A DNA stretch of 25,698 nt from contig JACMJP010000459.1 of NCBI GenBank assembly GCA_014380545.1, positions 1 through 25,698 on the forward strand, in the 5' to 3' direction. The translations under genes were made by a program, and so were the position numbers. The notes below the pieces were generated by a model. That model did no database searches, was not told where the DNA came from, and saw only the letters and a list, made by a program, of their open reading frames with translations. This document shows, piece by piece, positions 15,648 through 23,682 of the stretch; position 1 is the first letter of the stretch, and each line of letters begins with the position of its first letter. Source of the DNA: Chitinophagales bacterium. GTDB taxonomy: Bacteria; Bacteroidota; Bacteroidia; Chitinophagales; BACL12.

Positions 15648-18600
15648 ATGCAGGGAAAAGGATTAGTTAAGTTCTTTTTAGTTGTTTTGACCATTGTTTG
15701 TCTTTATCAACTTTCATTTACCTGGGTTGCAAACTCAGTCGAAAAAAAGGCACAATCACATGCCGAGACAAAAGTTGACCCCACACTTCCGCAGGAAGCA
15801 AAAGAAGAAGCAATTGCAGAATTGCGCAGTGATTATCTCACTGAACAATCAAACAAGAATATTTATAACATTGGTATTGCAAAATACAATTATACCGAAG
15901 TAAAGGAAAGAGCATTAAACCTTGGCCTTGACTTACAGGGAGGGATGAGTGTGGTTTTGGAAGTCTCCAAGTATGACCTTATTAAACAAGCGGCAAACAA
16001 CCCCAAAAATCCTGATCTTATTGCTGCCCTTGATAAGGCACGAATAGAGGAAGCAAAAGGGAATGGAGACCTGATTGATTTGTTCGCACAGTATTATGAA
16101 GAAAGAAAGCCAGGTTCACAATTAGTTACTTTATTTAAAAGCCAGGACAATTCAGAATTGGAAGCAACTGCAACAAATTCTGAAGTGGTAAATTTCCTGA
16201 AAGAAGCAGCTAAAAGCGGTTTTGATGCTACTTTCACAAAGCTTCAGCAGCGTATTGATAAATTTGGTGTTGCTGCACCTTATCTGAGTAAGCAGGAAAA
16301 TACCGGGAGGATATTAATTGAATTACCAGGTGTTGATAATCCAAAAAACGTTCGCCAGTTATTACAATCAACTGCTAACCTGCAGTTTTGGGAAACCTGG
16401 CAATATGGTGAACTTGCGGATAAAATACAGGAAGCCAATTCAATATTAAAAGGTTTAGAGGAAGCTGGTTCTGAAATTATATCTCCTATTGATACATCAT
16501 CCTTAACAATTGTGGATGATACAACAACAACTGACACATCGGGATCACTTGCAAATGAGGATGATAATTCTTTATTATCAGATATTGATACAAATTCTTT
16601 GTTAAATGATACTTCAGGAGGCTCATTAACCGAAGACTCAGCAGATGTAAATACCGGTCCGCTTGCAAAAGTACTAACTATGCCGCAAAGTGCAGGTTCA
16701 ATCCTGGGTTATGTAAACAAAGCAGATACTGCACAATTGATGGATTATTTAAGAAAAGAAGAAGTGAGGTCAGTATTTCCGTCAAATATTATTTTTATGC
16801 TGGGCGCCGAAGTATTTATTGACCCCACAAATAAAGAAAAAACAGACTTATATGAACTGTATGCAGTAAAACCGAAACTTGAAAGTGATGAACCGTTATT
16901 GGAAGGGGATATTATTAGAAATGCCGCACAAACTTATGATCAGACCAACGGAAGGGTACAGGTTACAATGAGCATGAAAAGCGATGGAGCAAAACAGTGG
17001 GCAAGAATTACGGAAGAAAATATAGGTAAATCAATTGCCATCGTATTGGATAACAGGGTATATTCTGCTCCTACAGTAAATGATAAGATCAGCGGGGGAA
17101 GCTCTGTAATTTCCGGAAATTTTGATGTTAATGAAGCCCAGACATTAGCAAATATTCTTGAAACAGGAAAATTGCCTGTGCCTTCAAGAATTGTACAGGA
17201 AGATATTGTTGGCCCTTCTTTAGGGGCTGAATCTATAAGGGATGGTATCATTTCTATGATAGTAGGATTAATATTAGTTGTCATTTTCATGGCAGTTTAT
17301 TATTCCACTGCGGGTTTAATAGCTGACCTTGCATTGTTTGCAAATATTTTCTTCATATTCGGTGTGCTTTCTTCTATAGGTGCAACACTCACATTACCGG
17401 GTATTGCAGGCTTAGTTTTAACCATGGGTATGGCGGTGGATGCAAACGTAATTATTTACGAAAGAATACGGGAGGAACTTGCTAAAGGAAAAAGCACCCT
17501 CAAAGCCATCAGCGATGGGTATAAAGGTTCTTATTCGGCCATCATTGACTCACATGTCACCACCTTTATTATAGGATTGATATTAAATGAATTTGGTTCA
17601 GGAGCTATTAAAGGTTTTGCAATAGTGCTTATGATCGGTATCATCTTCTCTTTATTTACAGCAATATTTATAAGCCGACTTATTCTGGATTGGATGGCAA
17701 GAACGGATAAGCCTATCCGCTACTACACAAGATTTACTGAAGGCGCCTTTAAAAAAGTGAATTTCAAATTCCTTCAAAAAAGAAGATACGGATATATCTT
17801 TTCCGGGATAATTACAGTGATTGGTTTGATTGCAATTCTCACAAGTGGATTTAATTATGGTGTTGAATTTCAGGGAGGACGAAGTTATACGGTAAAATTT
17901 GAAAACTCCATTAAAGCTGAAGAGGTAAGAGATGCATTATCAAAAGATTTTGATCCTGCTATACAGGTAAAAACTTTTGGCAGCAGCGATAAATTAAAAA
18001 TTACAACAACTTATTTAATTGGTGATGCTGACCCAAATGCAGATAGTCTTGCAGCAGTTGCTTTATATGAAAAACTGCAGCCCTTTTATCCACAAAAATT
18101 GGATTATAAAACATGGGACACAGATTATAAGCTAAGTCAAATGAAGGTGGAACCCACCATTGCAGAAGACATTAAAACCTCTGCGCTTAAGGCAATTATT
18201 ATAGCTCTGCTCTGCACATTTATTTACATTTTTATAAGGTTTAGAAGGTGGCAGTTCGGGCTTGGAGCCGTTATCGCATTAATGCATGATGCGTTTATGA
18301 CGCTTGCTATGTTCTCCATATTAAAAAATGTTATGCCTTTCACATTACAACTTGATGAAACATTTGTGGCGGCCATTCTTACCATTATTGGTTATTCAAT
18401 TATGGATACAGTAGTTGTGTATGACAGAATAAGAGAGTTTTTGAGAGAGTCTCATTCAGGAACACTTGTAGAAACATTCAACTCAGCTATTAATCAAACT
18501 TTGAGCAGAACGGTAATTACATCCGGTGTTACCATATTATCCATTCTTGCTATCCTGTTTTTCGGAACAGAGAACATCCAGGGATTTGCATTCGCAATGG

Positions 18601-18719
18601 TAATTGGTATCGGCTTCGGAACATATTCGTCTGTATTTATTGCTTCGGCTCTAACAGTTGACTTGTTTAAAAAAGAACATCACGAAAAACAGATAACTGT
18701 TACAATGAAAGGAAAATAA
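15648..18719 (+). CDS. secDF: Protein translocase subunit SecDF (fused)
   Basis: 1023 residues joining SecD and SecF, as is usual in Bacteroidota. SecD marks are one N-terminal span, LGLDLQGGMSVVLEV (~92-106), LQQRIDKFGVAAPYL, ILIELPGVDNPKNVRQLL, and GMAVDANVIIYERIREEL (Asp598) in the membrane block. SecF marks are GVEFQGGRSY (~738) and SIMDTVVVYDRIREFL (Asp920). The protein uses the proton-motive force to complete Sec-dependent export and helps release proteins into the periplasm, so it serves the lipoproteins and T9SS cargo encoded nearby. An odd point is a Ser/Thr/Asp-rich low-complexity insert at ~283-340 in the large periplasmic part of SecD. A bidirectional terminator follows. Confidence 0.97.
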   Translation: MQGKGLVKFFLVVLTIVCLYQLSFTWVANSVEKKAQSHAETKVDPTLPQEAKEEAIAELRSDYLTEQSNKNIYNIGIAKYNYTEVKERALNLGLDLQGGMSVVLEVSKYDLIKQAANNPKNPDLIAALDKARIEEAKGNGDLIDLFAQYYEERKPGSQLVTLFKSQDNSELEATATNSEVVNFLKEAAKSGFDATFTKLQQRIDKFGVAAPYLSKQENTGRILIELPGVDNPKNVRQLLQSTANLQFWETWQYGELADKIQEANSILKGLEEAGSEIISPIDTSSLTIVDDTTTTDTSGSLANEDDNSLLSDIDTNSLLNDTSGGSLTEDSADVNTGPLAKVLTMPQSAGSILGYVNKADTAQLMDYLRKEEVRSVFPSNIIFMLGAEVFIDPTNKEKTDLYELYAVKPKLESDEPLLEGDIIRNAAQTYDQTNGRVQVTMSMKSDGAKQWARITEENIGKSIAIVLDNRVYSAPTVNDKISGGSSVISGNFDVNEAQTLANILETGKLPVPSRIVQEDIVGPSLGAESIRDGIISMIVGLILVVIFMAVYYSTAGLIADLALFANIFFIFGVLSSIGATLTLPGIAGLVLTMGMAVDANVIIYERIREELAKGKSTLKAISDGYKGSYSAIIDSHVTTFIIGLILNEFGSGAIKGFAIVLMIGIIFSLFTAIFISRLILDWMARTDKPIRYYTRFTEGAFKKVNFKFLQKRRYGYIFSGIITVIGLIAILTSGFNYGVEFQGGRSYTVKFENSIKAEEVRDALSKDFDPAIQVKTFGSSDKLKITTTYLIGDADPNADSLAAVALYEKLQPFYPQKLDYKTWDTDYKLSQMKVEPTIAEDIKTSALKAIIIALLCTFIYIFIRFRRWQFGLGAVIALMHDAFMTLAMFSILKNVMPFTLQLDETFVAAILTIIGYSIMDTVVVYDRIREFLRESHSGTLVETFNSAINQTLSRTVITSGVTILSILAILFFGTENIQGFAFAMVIGIGFGTYSSVFIASALTVDLFKKEHHEKQITVTMKGK

Positions 18720-18741
18720 TAAGCATCCCTTATTAAAAATT

Positions 18742-18774
18742 AAAACGCCGTGAGTAAGAACTCTCCGGCGTTTT
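18742..18774. terminator. Bidirectional terminator between secDF and the DUF4142 gene
   Basis: AAAACGCCG (18742-18750) pairs with CGGCGTTTT (18766-18774). An inner GAGT/ACTC stem closes an AAGA loop. A and T runs on either side give a T-tract on both strands, fitting the convergent genes. Confidence 0.85.
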
Positions 18775-18839
18775 GTTTGAATACAACCACTACTCTGAAT
18801 ATATTTTATGGTGATAATTTATACATTCAGTGTATTGGT

Positions 18840-19412
18840 TTATTTTGCATCTTTTAATTTTTCTTCACACTGTTCAGCATGTGTCAGATGTGATTTTAAT
18901 GTTACCAATGTTGCATTTGCCCAACTGGTAATATCAGGATCATCTGAATCTTTAGCTGCTTTTTCAAATTTATCAATTGCATCTTTATGACCTTTCACCA
19001 TCATTTTTGCATATTCTTTATCAAATTCAATCCCTTCTTTTTTCATCAGTCCCTCACGGTCTTTCATGCTTTCATCTGTAAGTTGGGTTGGTACAACTAT
19101 TCCTTTTTTCTGTGCCATGGCTGCAACCTCTTTTGATGCTTTTGTATGATCTAAAATCATCATATCCGCAAGGTGTTTAGTATCTTCCATTGTTGCTTTT
19201 GTTAATGCAAGTTCACCAAGTGAAATTTCTTCCAAACTTATCGTTGTTGCATCAACCAGGAAGTCTGCGTCCTTTTCAGTTTTTTTTCCAAACTTATCTT
19301 CGTTTATATCTTCTGCGACTTCGGCCTGATCTTCATTGTTTTTCGTATCCTTACAGGACACAAAAAGCGCAACAGCAGAAACTGCCATGAATAAATTTTT
19401 AAACGATCCCAT
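18840..19412 (-). CDS. DUF4142 lipoprotein
   Basis: 190 residues with a lipoprotein signal (lipobox Cys20 in LFVSC), then an acidic linker and a helical DUF4142 domain from ~47. Diagnostic parts are DADFLVDATTISLEEISLGE, ADMMILDHTKASKEVAAMA, and YAKMMVKGHKDAIDKFEKAA. DUF4142 is a ferritin-like all-helical domain of unknown function, often in the periplasm. His and Glu/Asp residues are present, but metal binding is not shown. The gene stands alone, converging on secDF, with about 210 nt of AT-rich DNA upstream. Confidence 0.9.
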   Translation of the reverse strand: MGSFKNLFMAVSAVALFVSCKDTKNNEDQAEVAEDINEDKFGKKTEKDADFLVDATTISLEEISLGELALTKATMEDTKHLADMMILDHTKASKEVAAMAQKKGIVVPTQLTDESMKDREGLMKKEGIEFDKEYAKMMVKGHKDAIDKFEKAAKDSDDPDITSWANATLVTLKSHLTHAEQCEEKLKDAK

Positions 19413-19624
19413 ATTAATATTTTTAAAATAGTTAATGTTATTTTGATAGTAAATAAAAATATGCCATTATATTAAAGCCCATAATTGCTTCATTAACCAT
19501 AAACATCATAATATTAAAGAGGCATTATTTCCCCAAAATGGTTTAAGAATGCCTTTTTAGACCTTGTTCATAACCATTATTATTCAATTTTAATTTAGAA
19601 GAACAACCTAATTATATTTACAAA

Positions 19625-20671
19625 ATGACTGTCCCTGAAATTATACAACACAGGTTATTGAATCAGCAAATTGCAGAAACAATATATAAGAAACCGGAAG
19701 AAATAGTTTCTTATATGGCAGCCATGCAGGCGCAGGAATTTGCTATGGCAAAATGGGCCATAGGATTACGTCTGCCTAAAATATTTGATAGTGATGTTGA
19801 ACAAGCATTTAATGACGGGAAAATTTTGCGCACACATCTTATGCGCCCTACATGGCATTTTGTTGCTCCTGATGATATCAGGTGGATACTTTTATTAACC
19901 GCTCCAAGGGTGCATGCAATAAATGCCTTTATGTATCGCAAGCTTGAATTAGATAAAAAAATATTTAATCGTTGTAATGATATTATAATAAGATCACTTG
20001 AAGGAGGAAAACAATTAGTAAGAACAGAATTAAATAAAATATTTAAAAAGAAAAAAATTATTGCTGATGGATTAAGGCTTGGTTATATATGCATGTATGC
20101 AGAATTGGAAGGCATTATTTGCAGTGGTGCAAGAAAGGGAAAACAATTTACCTATGCACTGCTTGAAGAAAGAGTGAAACCTGTAAAACAAAAAAACAGG
20201 GAAGAAGCACTTGCAGAACTTTGTAAAAGATATTTTATAAGCAGAAGCCCCGCTACATTAAATGATTTTGCTATCTGGTCGGGTTTAACAATGAAAGATG
20301 CAAGAGATAGCATTGCAATGAATGGTTCAAAATTTCAGCATAAGACAATACAGGGAAATGCGTACATTATAAATCCTCTTGAAACAAAAAATATAAATAA
20401 ATTACAAAAAAATTTTCTCATGCCTGATTATGATGAATACGGAATGAGTTATAAAGACCGTTCAGCCATATTCAGCAAAAAAAACAAACCGTCTGCGGAT
20501 GCTTCCAATCATATGTTAATAATTGACGGAGTAATTGAAGGAACATGGAAACAGGAAATAAAAAATAAAAAAATTATAGTTGAAACAAATCCATTTGCAC
20601 CTTTAAATAAAATAAAACAAGAGGAAGTGAATAAAGCTGTAAAAAAATATATAACGTTTTTTAATCAATAA
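19625..20671 (+). CDS. Winged-helix DNA-binding protein, AlkZ-like
   Basis: 348 residues of the HTH_42/AlkZ-type superfamily. The N-terminal tandem winged-helix region carries MQAQEF (Gln35-Ala36-Gln37) and the beta-hairpin text RTHLMRPTWHFV. Streptomyces AlkZ, which unhooks interstrand crosslinks, has a QxQ catalytic motif at nearly the same position. E. coli YcaQ has QxD instead. Later segments (LRLGYICMYAELEGIICSGA, RYFISRSPATLNDFAIWSGL) also fit. A DNA glycosylase acting on bulky or crosslinked bases is a reasonable inference; many homologues remain untested. A GNAT acetyltransferase gene follows after 24 nt. Confidence 0.85.
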   Translation: MTVPEIIQHRLLNQQIAETIYKKPEEIVSYMAAMQAQEFAMAKWAIGLRLPKIFDSDVEQAFNDGKILRTHLMRPTWHFVAPDDIRWILLLTAPRVHAINAFMYRKLELDKKIFNRCNDIIIRSLEGGKQLVRTELNKIFKKKKIIADGLRLGYICMYAELEGIICSGARKGKQFTYALLEERVKPVKQKNREEALAELCKRYFISRSPATLNDFAIWSGLTMKDARDSIAMNGSKFQHKTIQGNAYIINPLETKNINKLQKNFLMPDYDEYGMSYKDRSAIFSKKNKPSADASNHMLIIDGVIEGTWKQEIKNKKIIVETNPFAPLNKIKQEEVNKAVKKYITFFNQ

Positions 20672-20695
20672 CTCTTAAATAAATATAAAACCAAT

Positions 20696-21259
20696 ATGCT
20701 ACTATTAAACTTTACACCTTTTCCAATAGTTGAAACTGAACGCCTTATTTTAAGACAATTACAAGCAGATGATGCCGGTGCAATTTATTCTTTGCGCTCC
20801 GATGAAAGAGTAAATGAATTTATTGACAGACCAAAAACAACTACCATCTTACAAGCTGAAAAATTTATTGACAAAATAAATACAGCCATCAATAATAATG
20901 AATCGTTATATTGGGCTATTATATTAAAAGAAAAAAATGTATTGATCGGAACAATTTGTTTATGGAATATTTCAAAGGAAAATTATACTGCAGAAATAGG
21001 ATATGAATTAAATCCCCATTACCAGGGAAAAGGATATATGCAGGAAGCGTTATCAAAAGTTATTGAATTCGGGTTTTCAATTATGCAATTGCAAACAATA
21101 GAAGCATATACGCATGCACAAAATAACAGGTCAGCAAAATTGCTGGAAAAAAATAATTTTAAGAGAAACCTGGACGCAGAAAATAATCAGAATCAAGAAG
21201 TAACAAATGAAGTTATTTATTCTTTAGAAAAAAAAAATAAAACAATTACACTCAAATAA
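20696..21259 (+). CDS. GNAT family N-acetyltransferase (RimJ/RimL type)
   Basis: 187 residues. The start (IVETERLILRQLQADDAGAI) is typical of RimJ/RimL-like acetyltransferases. The acetyl-CoA-binding motif is YELNPHYQGKGYMQEALSKV (QxxGxG-like as YQGKGY). A C-terminal AYTHAQNNRSAKLLEKNNFK completes the fold. The substrate could be a protein N-terminus or a small amine and is not predictable. The gene is close behind the AlkZ-like gene and shares its strand, so they are probably cotranscribed. The C-terminal tail is Asn/Lys-rich. The stop codon lies inside the terminator hairpin. Confidence 0.9.
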   Translation: MLLLNFTPFPIVETERLILRQLQADDAGAIYSLRSDERVNEFIDRPKTTTILQAEKFIDKINTAINNNESLYWAIILKEKNVLIGTICLWNISKENYTAEIGYELNPHYQGKGYMQEALSKVIEFGFSIMQLQTIEAYTHAQNNRSAKLLEKNNFKRNLDAENNQNQEVTNEVIYSLEKKNKTITLK

Positions 21260-21293
21260 AAAACCGTCTCTTAAAAAGGAGACGGTTTTTTTT
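21258..21293. terminator. Strong bidirectional terminator
   Basis: AAAAAACCGTCTC (21258-21270) and GAGACGGTTTTTT (21279-21291) form a 13-bp stem with an 8-nt loop. It has T-runs on both strands and separates two convergent genes. Confidence 0.92.
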
Positions 21294-21313
21294 ATATAAA
21301 TTATATCAAAAAA

Positions 21314-22237
21314 TTATCTCGCCACTTTAAATTTACCTGCATATAAATAATCGCCTGCATCTGTCATTCGGAACATATATATTCCTGCAGCGTAATTGGC
21401 AACATTTATAGTATTCAATCCTGATTTTATTTCAATAACGTCCACCTTATTTCCTGCAAGATCGTATAATTCGATCAGTGCATTTGTTTTTAACGGGTTA
21501 TAAATATTGATAAAATCATTTGCAGGGTTTGGAAAAATATTTGGTTTTATTCCTGAGCCTGCAAGATCATCAGCAGAAACAAGTCCTGTTAAAGCAAGAT
21601 CATCAACATGCAGAACTGATCCCGGTATCGCAGAATCAAATCCACCTGAAGAAGTAATTCCGATGAGAATTGTATCTGGTATTTCAGGAACACCATAAGT
21701 AATCGTTATTTCAAATAATGTATAAGTTGAAACAGCAACATCACTTCTGAATTCGCCACCTCCTATTATAACACCATCTTTTTTTGCAGCCACTGAAATA
21801 TTAAAGGTATCACCTGCAGCCGGTGCATATTTATAATAACCCATAAACCCATCGGCAGCCACCGAAATGGGAAAGCCACCGATAATGGCAGCAGAAGGCA
21901 CAGGAGAAACGGAAAATTGAATTTCTCCCAACACTAACGCACCCGGCAAAGTAAGATCTCCTACAAATGGAATAGTAATAGTCTTTGTTGTTAATTCTGC
22001 AGCAAATTCGCCTGAATGAGAATCCGTGGTTTTAGCAGTAAGGATTTCAGATACTCCAAAAGCCGGAGCTAATTCATCCGGAGTTGACCAAAAAGGGCCG
22101 ACAGGAGACTCACCCCCTCCGGTATGTCCAGCTATAGGTGCCCATAATTCAAGGTCGCCATTATCTATTTGTTGTGCAAACCCAATAAATGGGGCTATAG
22201 AGAGGATTGCAGTTGTAATTTGTAAACGTAGTTTCAT
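21314..22237 (-). CDS. Secreted beta-sandwich protein with T9SS type A sorting domain
   Basis: 307 residues from the ATG at 22237, which gives a clean signal peptide (MKLRLQITTAILSIAPFIGF, then AQQ). An upstream TTG at 22276 in the same frame lies inside the -7 promoter element and is rejected. The body begins NGDLELW and is rich in Gly, Ser and beta strands, with a VLHVDDLALTG segment before the end. This pattern resembles PCMD-like or other carbohydrate-binding-like Bacteroidota domains, but I cannot assign it firmly. The C-terminus (~235-307, IFPNPANDFINIYNP onward) is a T9SS sorting domain. No catalytic residues are evident. Confidence 0.87.
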   Translation of the reverse strand: MKLRLQITTAILSIAPFIGFAQQIDNGDLELWAPIAGHTGGGESPVGPFWSTPDELAPAFGVSEILTAKTTDSHSGEFAAELTTKTITIPFVGDLTLPGALVLGEIQFSVSPVPSAAIIGGFPISVAADGFMGYYKYAPAAGDTFNISVAAKKDGVIIGGGEFRSDVAVSTYTLFEITITYGVPEIPDTILIGITSSGGFDSAIPGSVLHVDDLALTGLVSADDLAGSGIKPNIFPNPANDFINIYNPLKTNALIELYDLAGNKVDVIEIKSGLNTINVANYAAGIYMFRMTDAGDYLYAGKFKVAR

Positions 22238-22273
22238 AATCGAATTTGTTTTATAGTTTAAATTATTTTGATA

Positions 22274-22281
22274 CAAATATA
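22274..22281 (-). promoter_or_regulatory. -7 element of the T9SS-cargo gene
   Basis: The minus strand reads TATATTTG, an exact TAnnTTTG, 36 nt before the ATG at 22237. A -33 match is not clear. Its position decides the translation start of the downstream gene. Confidence 0.45.
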
Positions 22282-22353
22282 ATTATTCGGTTGAAACGGA
22301 ACCTTTAATATCTTATCTATTTTTTCCACTGTGTTATGTGTTGTAAAAATAAA

Positions 22354-22962
22354 TCAATCAAAATCCCCTGTACTTGTCATTCTGAAAACACTTGCGGCTA
22401 CAGCGGCACCAATGCATGGACCAACAATATGTATCCAGATGTCTGTCCAGTTTTTTGCAAATACATTATGGCCTATGCTCACAGCTGGGTTAAACGCACC
22501 GCCAGAAATACTTCCAACCGACACTGCACCAACTAAAACTGTAAACCCTATTGCCAAACCATAAAAAGAATTGCCGGCATTACTTTTTGCGGTTGCTACA
22601 TTTAAAACAACTGAAGCTAAAGCGAATGTGAAAAGAATTTCCGCAGCAAGAGCTTCCACAACTGTTCTTCCGGCACCAACTGCAACTGGCGTAGCAGCAT
22701 CATTTAGCCAGGTAGATATTCCTGCACCAATTAACGCCCCTGCAATTTGTGCTGCCCAATATTGAAACATTTCACCAATGGTAATTTTTCCTCTCAGGAG
22801 TATCGCCAATGAAACTGCAGGATTATAATGCGCCCCGCTTATATGTCCGCCCATGTAAACCAATGCCATTAATCCAAAACCAATTGCAATGGCATCGCCG
22901 GTTAATCCTATAATCACAACAAGGAACATAGTTCCGATAAATTCTACGATCAATTTTTTCAT
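22354..22962 (-). CDS. MIP/aquaporin family channel with NPAV second motif
   Basis: 202 residues from the ATG at 22962. A longer reading from 23022 would include the promoter and add a non-membrane leader. The protein shows the MIP layout of two half-helices with NPA: GAHYNPAVS (Asn47) and GGAFNPAVS (Asn158). Helix 1 begins with Glu7 (VEFIGTMFLV), as in the family. The residue after the second NPA is Val161, where water and glycerol channels have the selectivity-filter Arg. The His found 15 residues earlier in AqpZ is also absent (Ala146). Some cyanobacterial and Bacteroidota MIPs share NPAV as I recall it. It is probably a channel for a small uncharged solute, with an unproven substrate. Confidence 0.9.
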   Translation of the reverse strand: MKKLIVEFIGTMFLVVIIGLTGDAIAIGFGLMALVYMGGHISGAHYNPAVSLAILLRGKITIGEMFQYWAAQIAGALIGAGISTWLNDAATPVAVGAGRTVVEALAAEILFTFALASVVLNVATAKSNAGNSFYGLAIGFTVLVGAVSVGSISGGAFNPAVSIGHNVFAKNWTDIWIHIVGPCIGAAVAASVFRMTSTGDFD

Positions 22963-22983
22963 ATCAAGAGTTTTAAGTTGAAA

Positions 22984-23015
22984 CAAATGTTGAAAAATTA
23001 TCCGGTTAAACCAAA
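22984..23015 (-). promoter_or_regulatory. Candidate promoter of the aquaporin gene
   Basis: On the minus strand, TTTG (23015-23012), a 20-nt spacer, and AACATTTG (22991-22984) fit the Bacteroidota -33/-7 pattern with one -7 mismatch. It lies 22 nt before the ATG at 22962 and inside the longer alternative reading, which supports the shorter start. Confidence 0.4.
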
Positions 23016-23032
23016 TGAACATGTGTATAAAG

Positions 23033-23064
23033 TTTATGTTATCACATGCGGATATCTATTTTTG
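23033..23064 (+). promoter_or_regulatory. Candidate promoter of the peroxiredoxin gene
   Basis: TTTA (23033-23036), a 20-nt spacer, and TATTTTTG (23057-23064, exact TAnnTTTG). Transcription would start near 23068, about 26 nt before the ATG. Confidence 0.45.
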
Positions 23065-23093
23065 ACCTTCGTTAAAGAATATAATTAAATAAT

Positions 23094-23579
23094 ATGAAAA
23101 TAGAAGTGGGAAAAACAGCGCCTGATTTTACATTGTACAATTCAGATAAAAATGCAATAACCCTGAGCGATCATCACGGGAAAAATGTGTTATTATTATT
23201 TTTTCCTTTTGCATTTACAAGCACCTGCACAAAGGAGCTTTGCGCTATGCGGGATGATATTACTACGTACAATAATTTGAATGCAGAAATTTTCGGGATA
23301 TCAGTTGATTCACCTTATGTATTGAAAAAATATAAAGAAGATCAGAATTTGAATTTTAATCTCTTGAGTGATTTTAATAAAAGCGTTTCTGATATTTACG
23401 GTTGCCTGCAGGCTGAATGGGGTATGCAATTAAGAGGTGTATCAAAACGAGCTTCTTTTGTAATTGACAAAAATGGAATTGTGCGCTACGCAGAAATTTT
23501 AGACAACTCAGGTGATCTTCCGGATTTTGACGCTATAAAAAATGTACTGGAAGGATTAGTTACAAGGTCGCAGGGTTAG
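23094..23579 (+). CDS. Peroxiredoxin (AhpC/TSA, BCP/AhpE-like)
   Basis: 161 residues, cytoplasmic. The peroxidatic motif PxxxTxxC is present as PFAFTSTC (Pro38, Thr42, Cys45). A second cysteine at Cys50 has the spacing of atypical two-Cys BCP/PrxQ enzymes. The conserved Arg is probably Arg119 (GVSKRASFVID). The protein reduces hydrogen peroxide or organic peroxides using thiol donors. The N-terminus GKTAPDFTLYNSD is typical. The last residues (TRSQG) are encoded by a short AAGGT-type repeat that runs through the stop codon, so the C-terminus may have been altered by the repeat. Confidence 0.92.
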   Translation: MKIEVGKTAPDFTLYNSDKNAITLSDHHGKNVLLLFFPFAFTSTCTKELCAMRDDITTYNNLNAEIFGISVDSPYVLKKYKEDQNLNFNLLSDFNKSVSDIYGCLQAEWGMQLRGVSKRASFVIDKNGIVRYAEILDNSGDLPDFDAIKNVLEGLVTRSQG

Positions 23580-23597
23580 AAAGGTTTGAAGGTTCTG
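23564..23597 (+). repeat. Degenerate 8-bp tandem repeat (AAGGTTnG)
   Basis: Four consecutive units of about 8 bp: AAGGTCGC, AGGGTTAG, AAGGTTTG and AAGGTTCT, with one extra A between the second and third. The tract overlaps the last codons and stop of the peroxiredoxin gene. Confidence 0.5.
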
Positions 23598-23639
23598 ATT
23601 TGTTGATTTTTTTTGTTTCGGCTTTTTTATTTTGAATTT

Positions 23640-23674
23640 GTTTCGTGTTTCGAATTTAGTGTTTCGAGTTTCAA
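23640..23674 (+). repeat. Degenerate 7-bp tandem repeat (GTTTCGA)
   Basis: Five in-register heptamers: GTTTCGT, GTTTCGA, ATTTAGT, GTTTCGA and GTTTCAA. The tract ends 8 nt before the NUDIX start. One more GTTTCG occurs out of register at 23615. Confidence 0.6.
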
Positions 23675-23682
23675 CTTTTATT

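Noticed and set aside
22331..22765. Plus-strand frames over the aquaporin gene.
   Set aside because: They are antisense shadows of the NPA-containing channel.
23632..23682. A longer N-terminus for the NUDIX protein from a TTG start.
   Set aside because: It would translate the heptamer repeat; the fold starts cleanly at the ATG at 23683.
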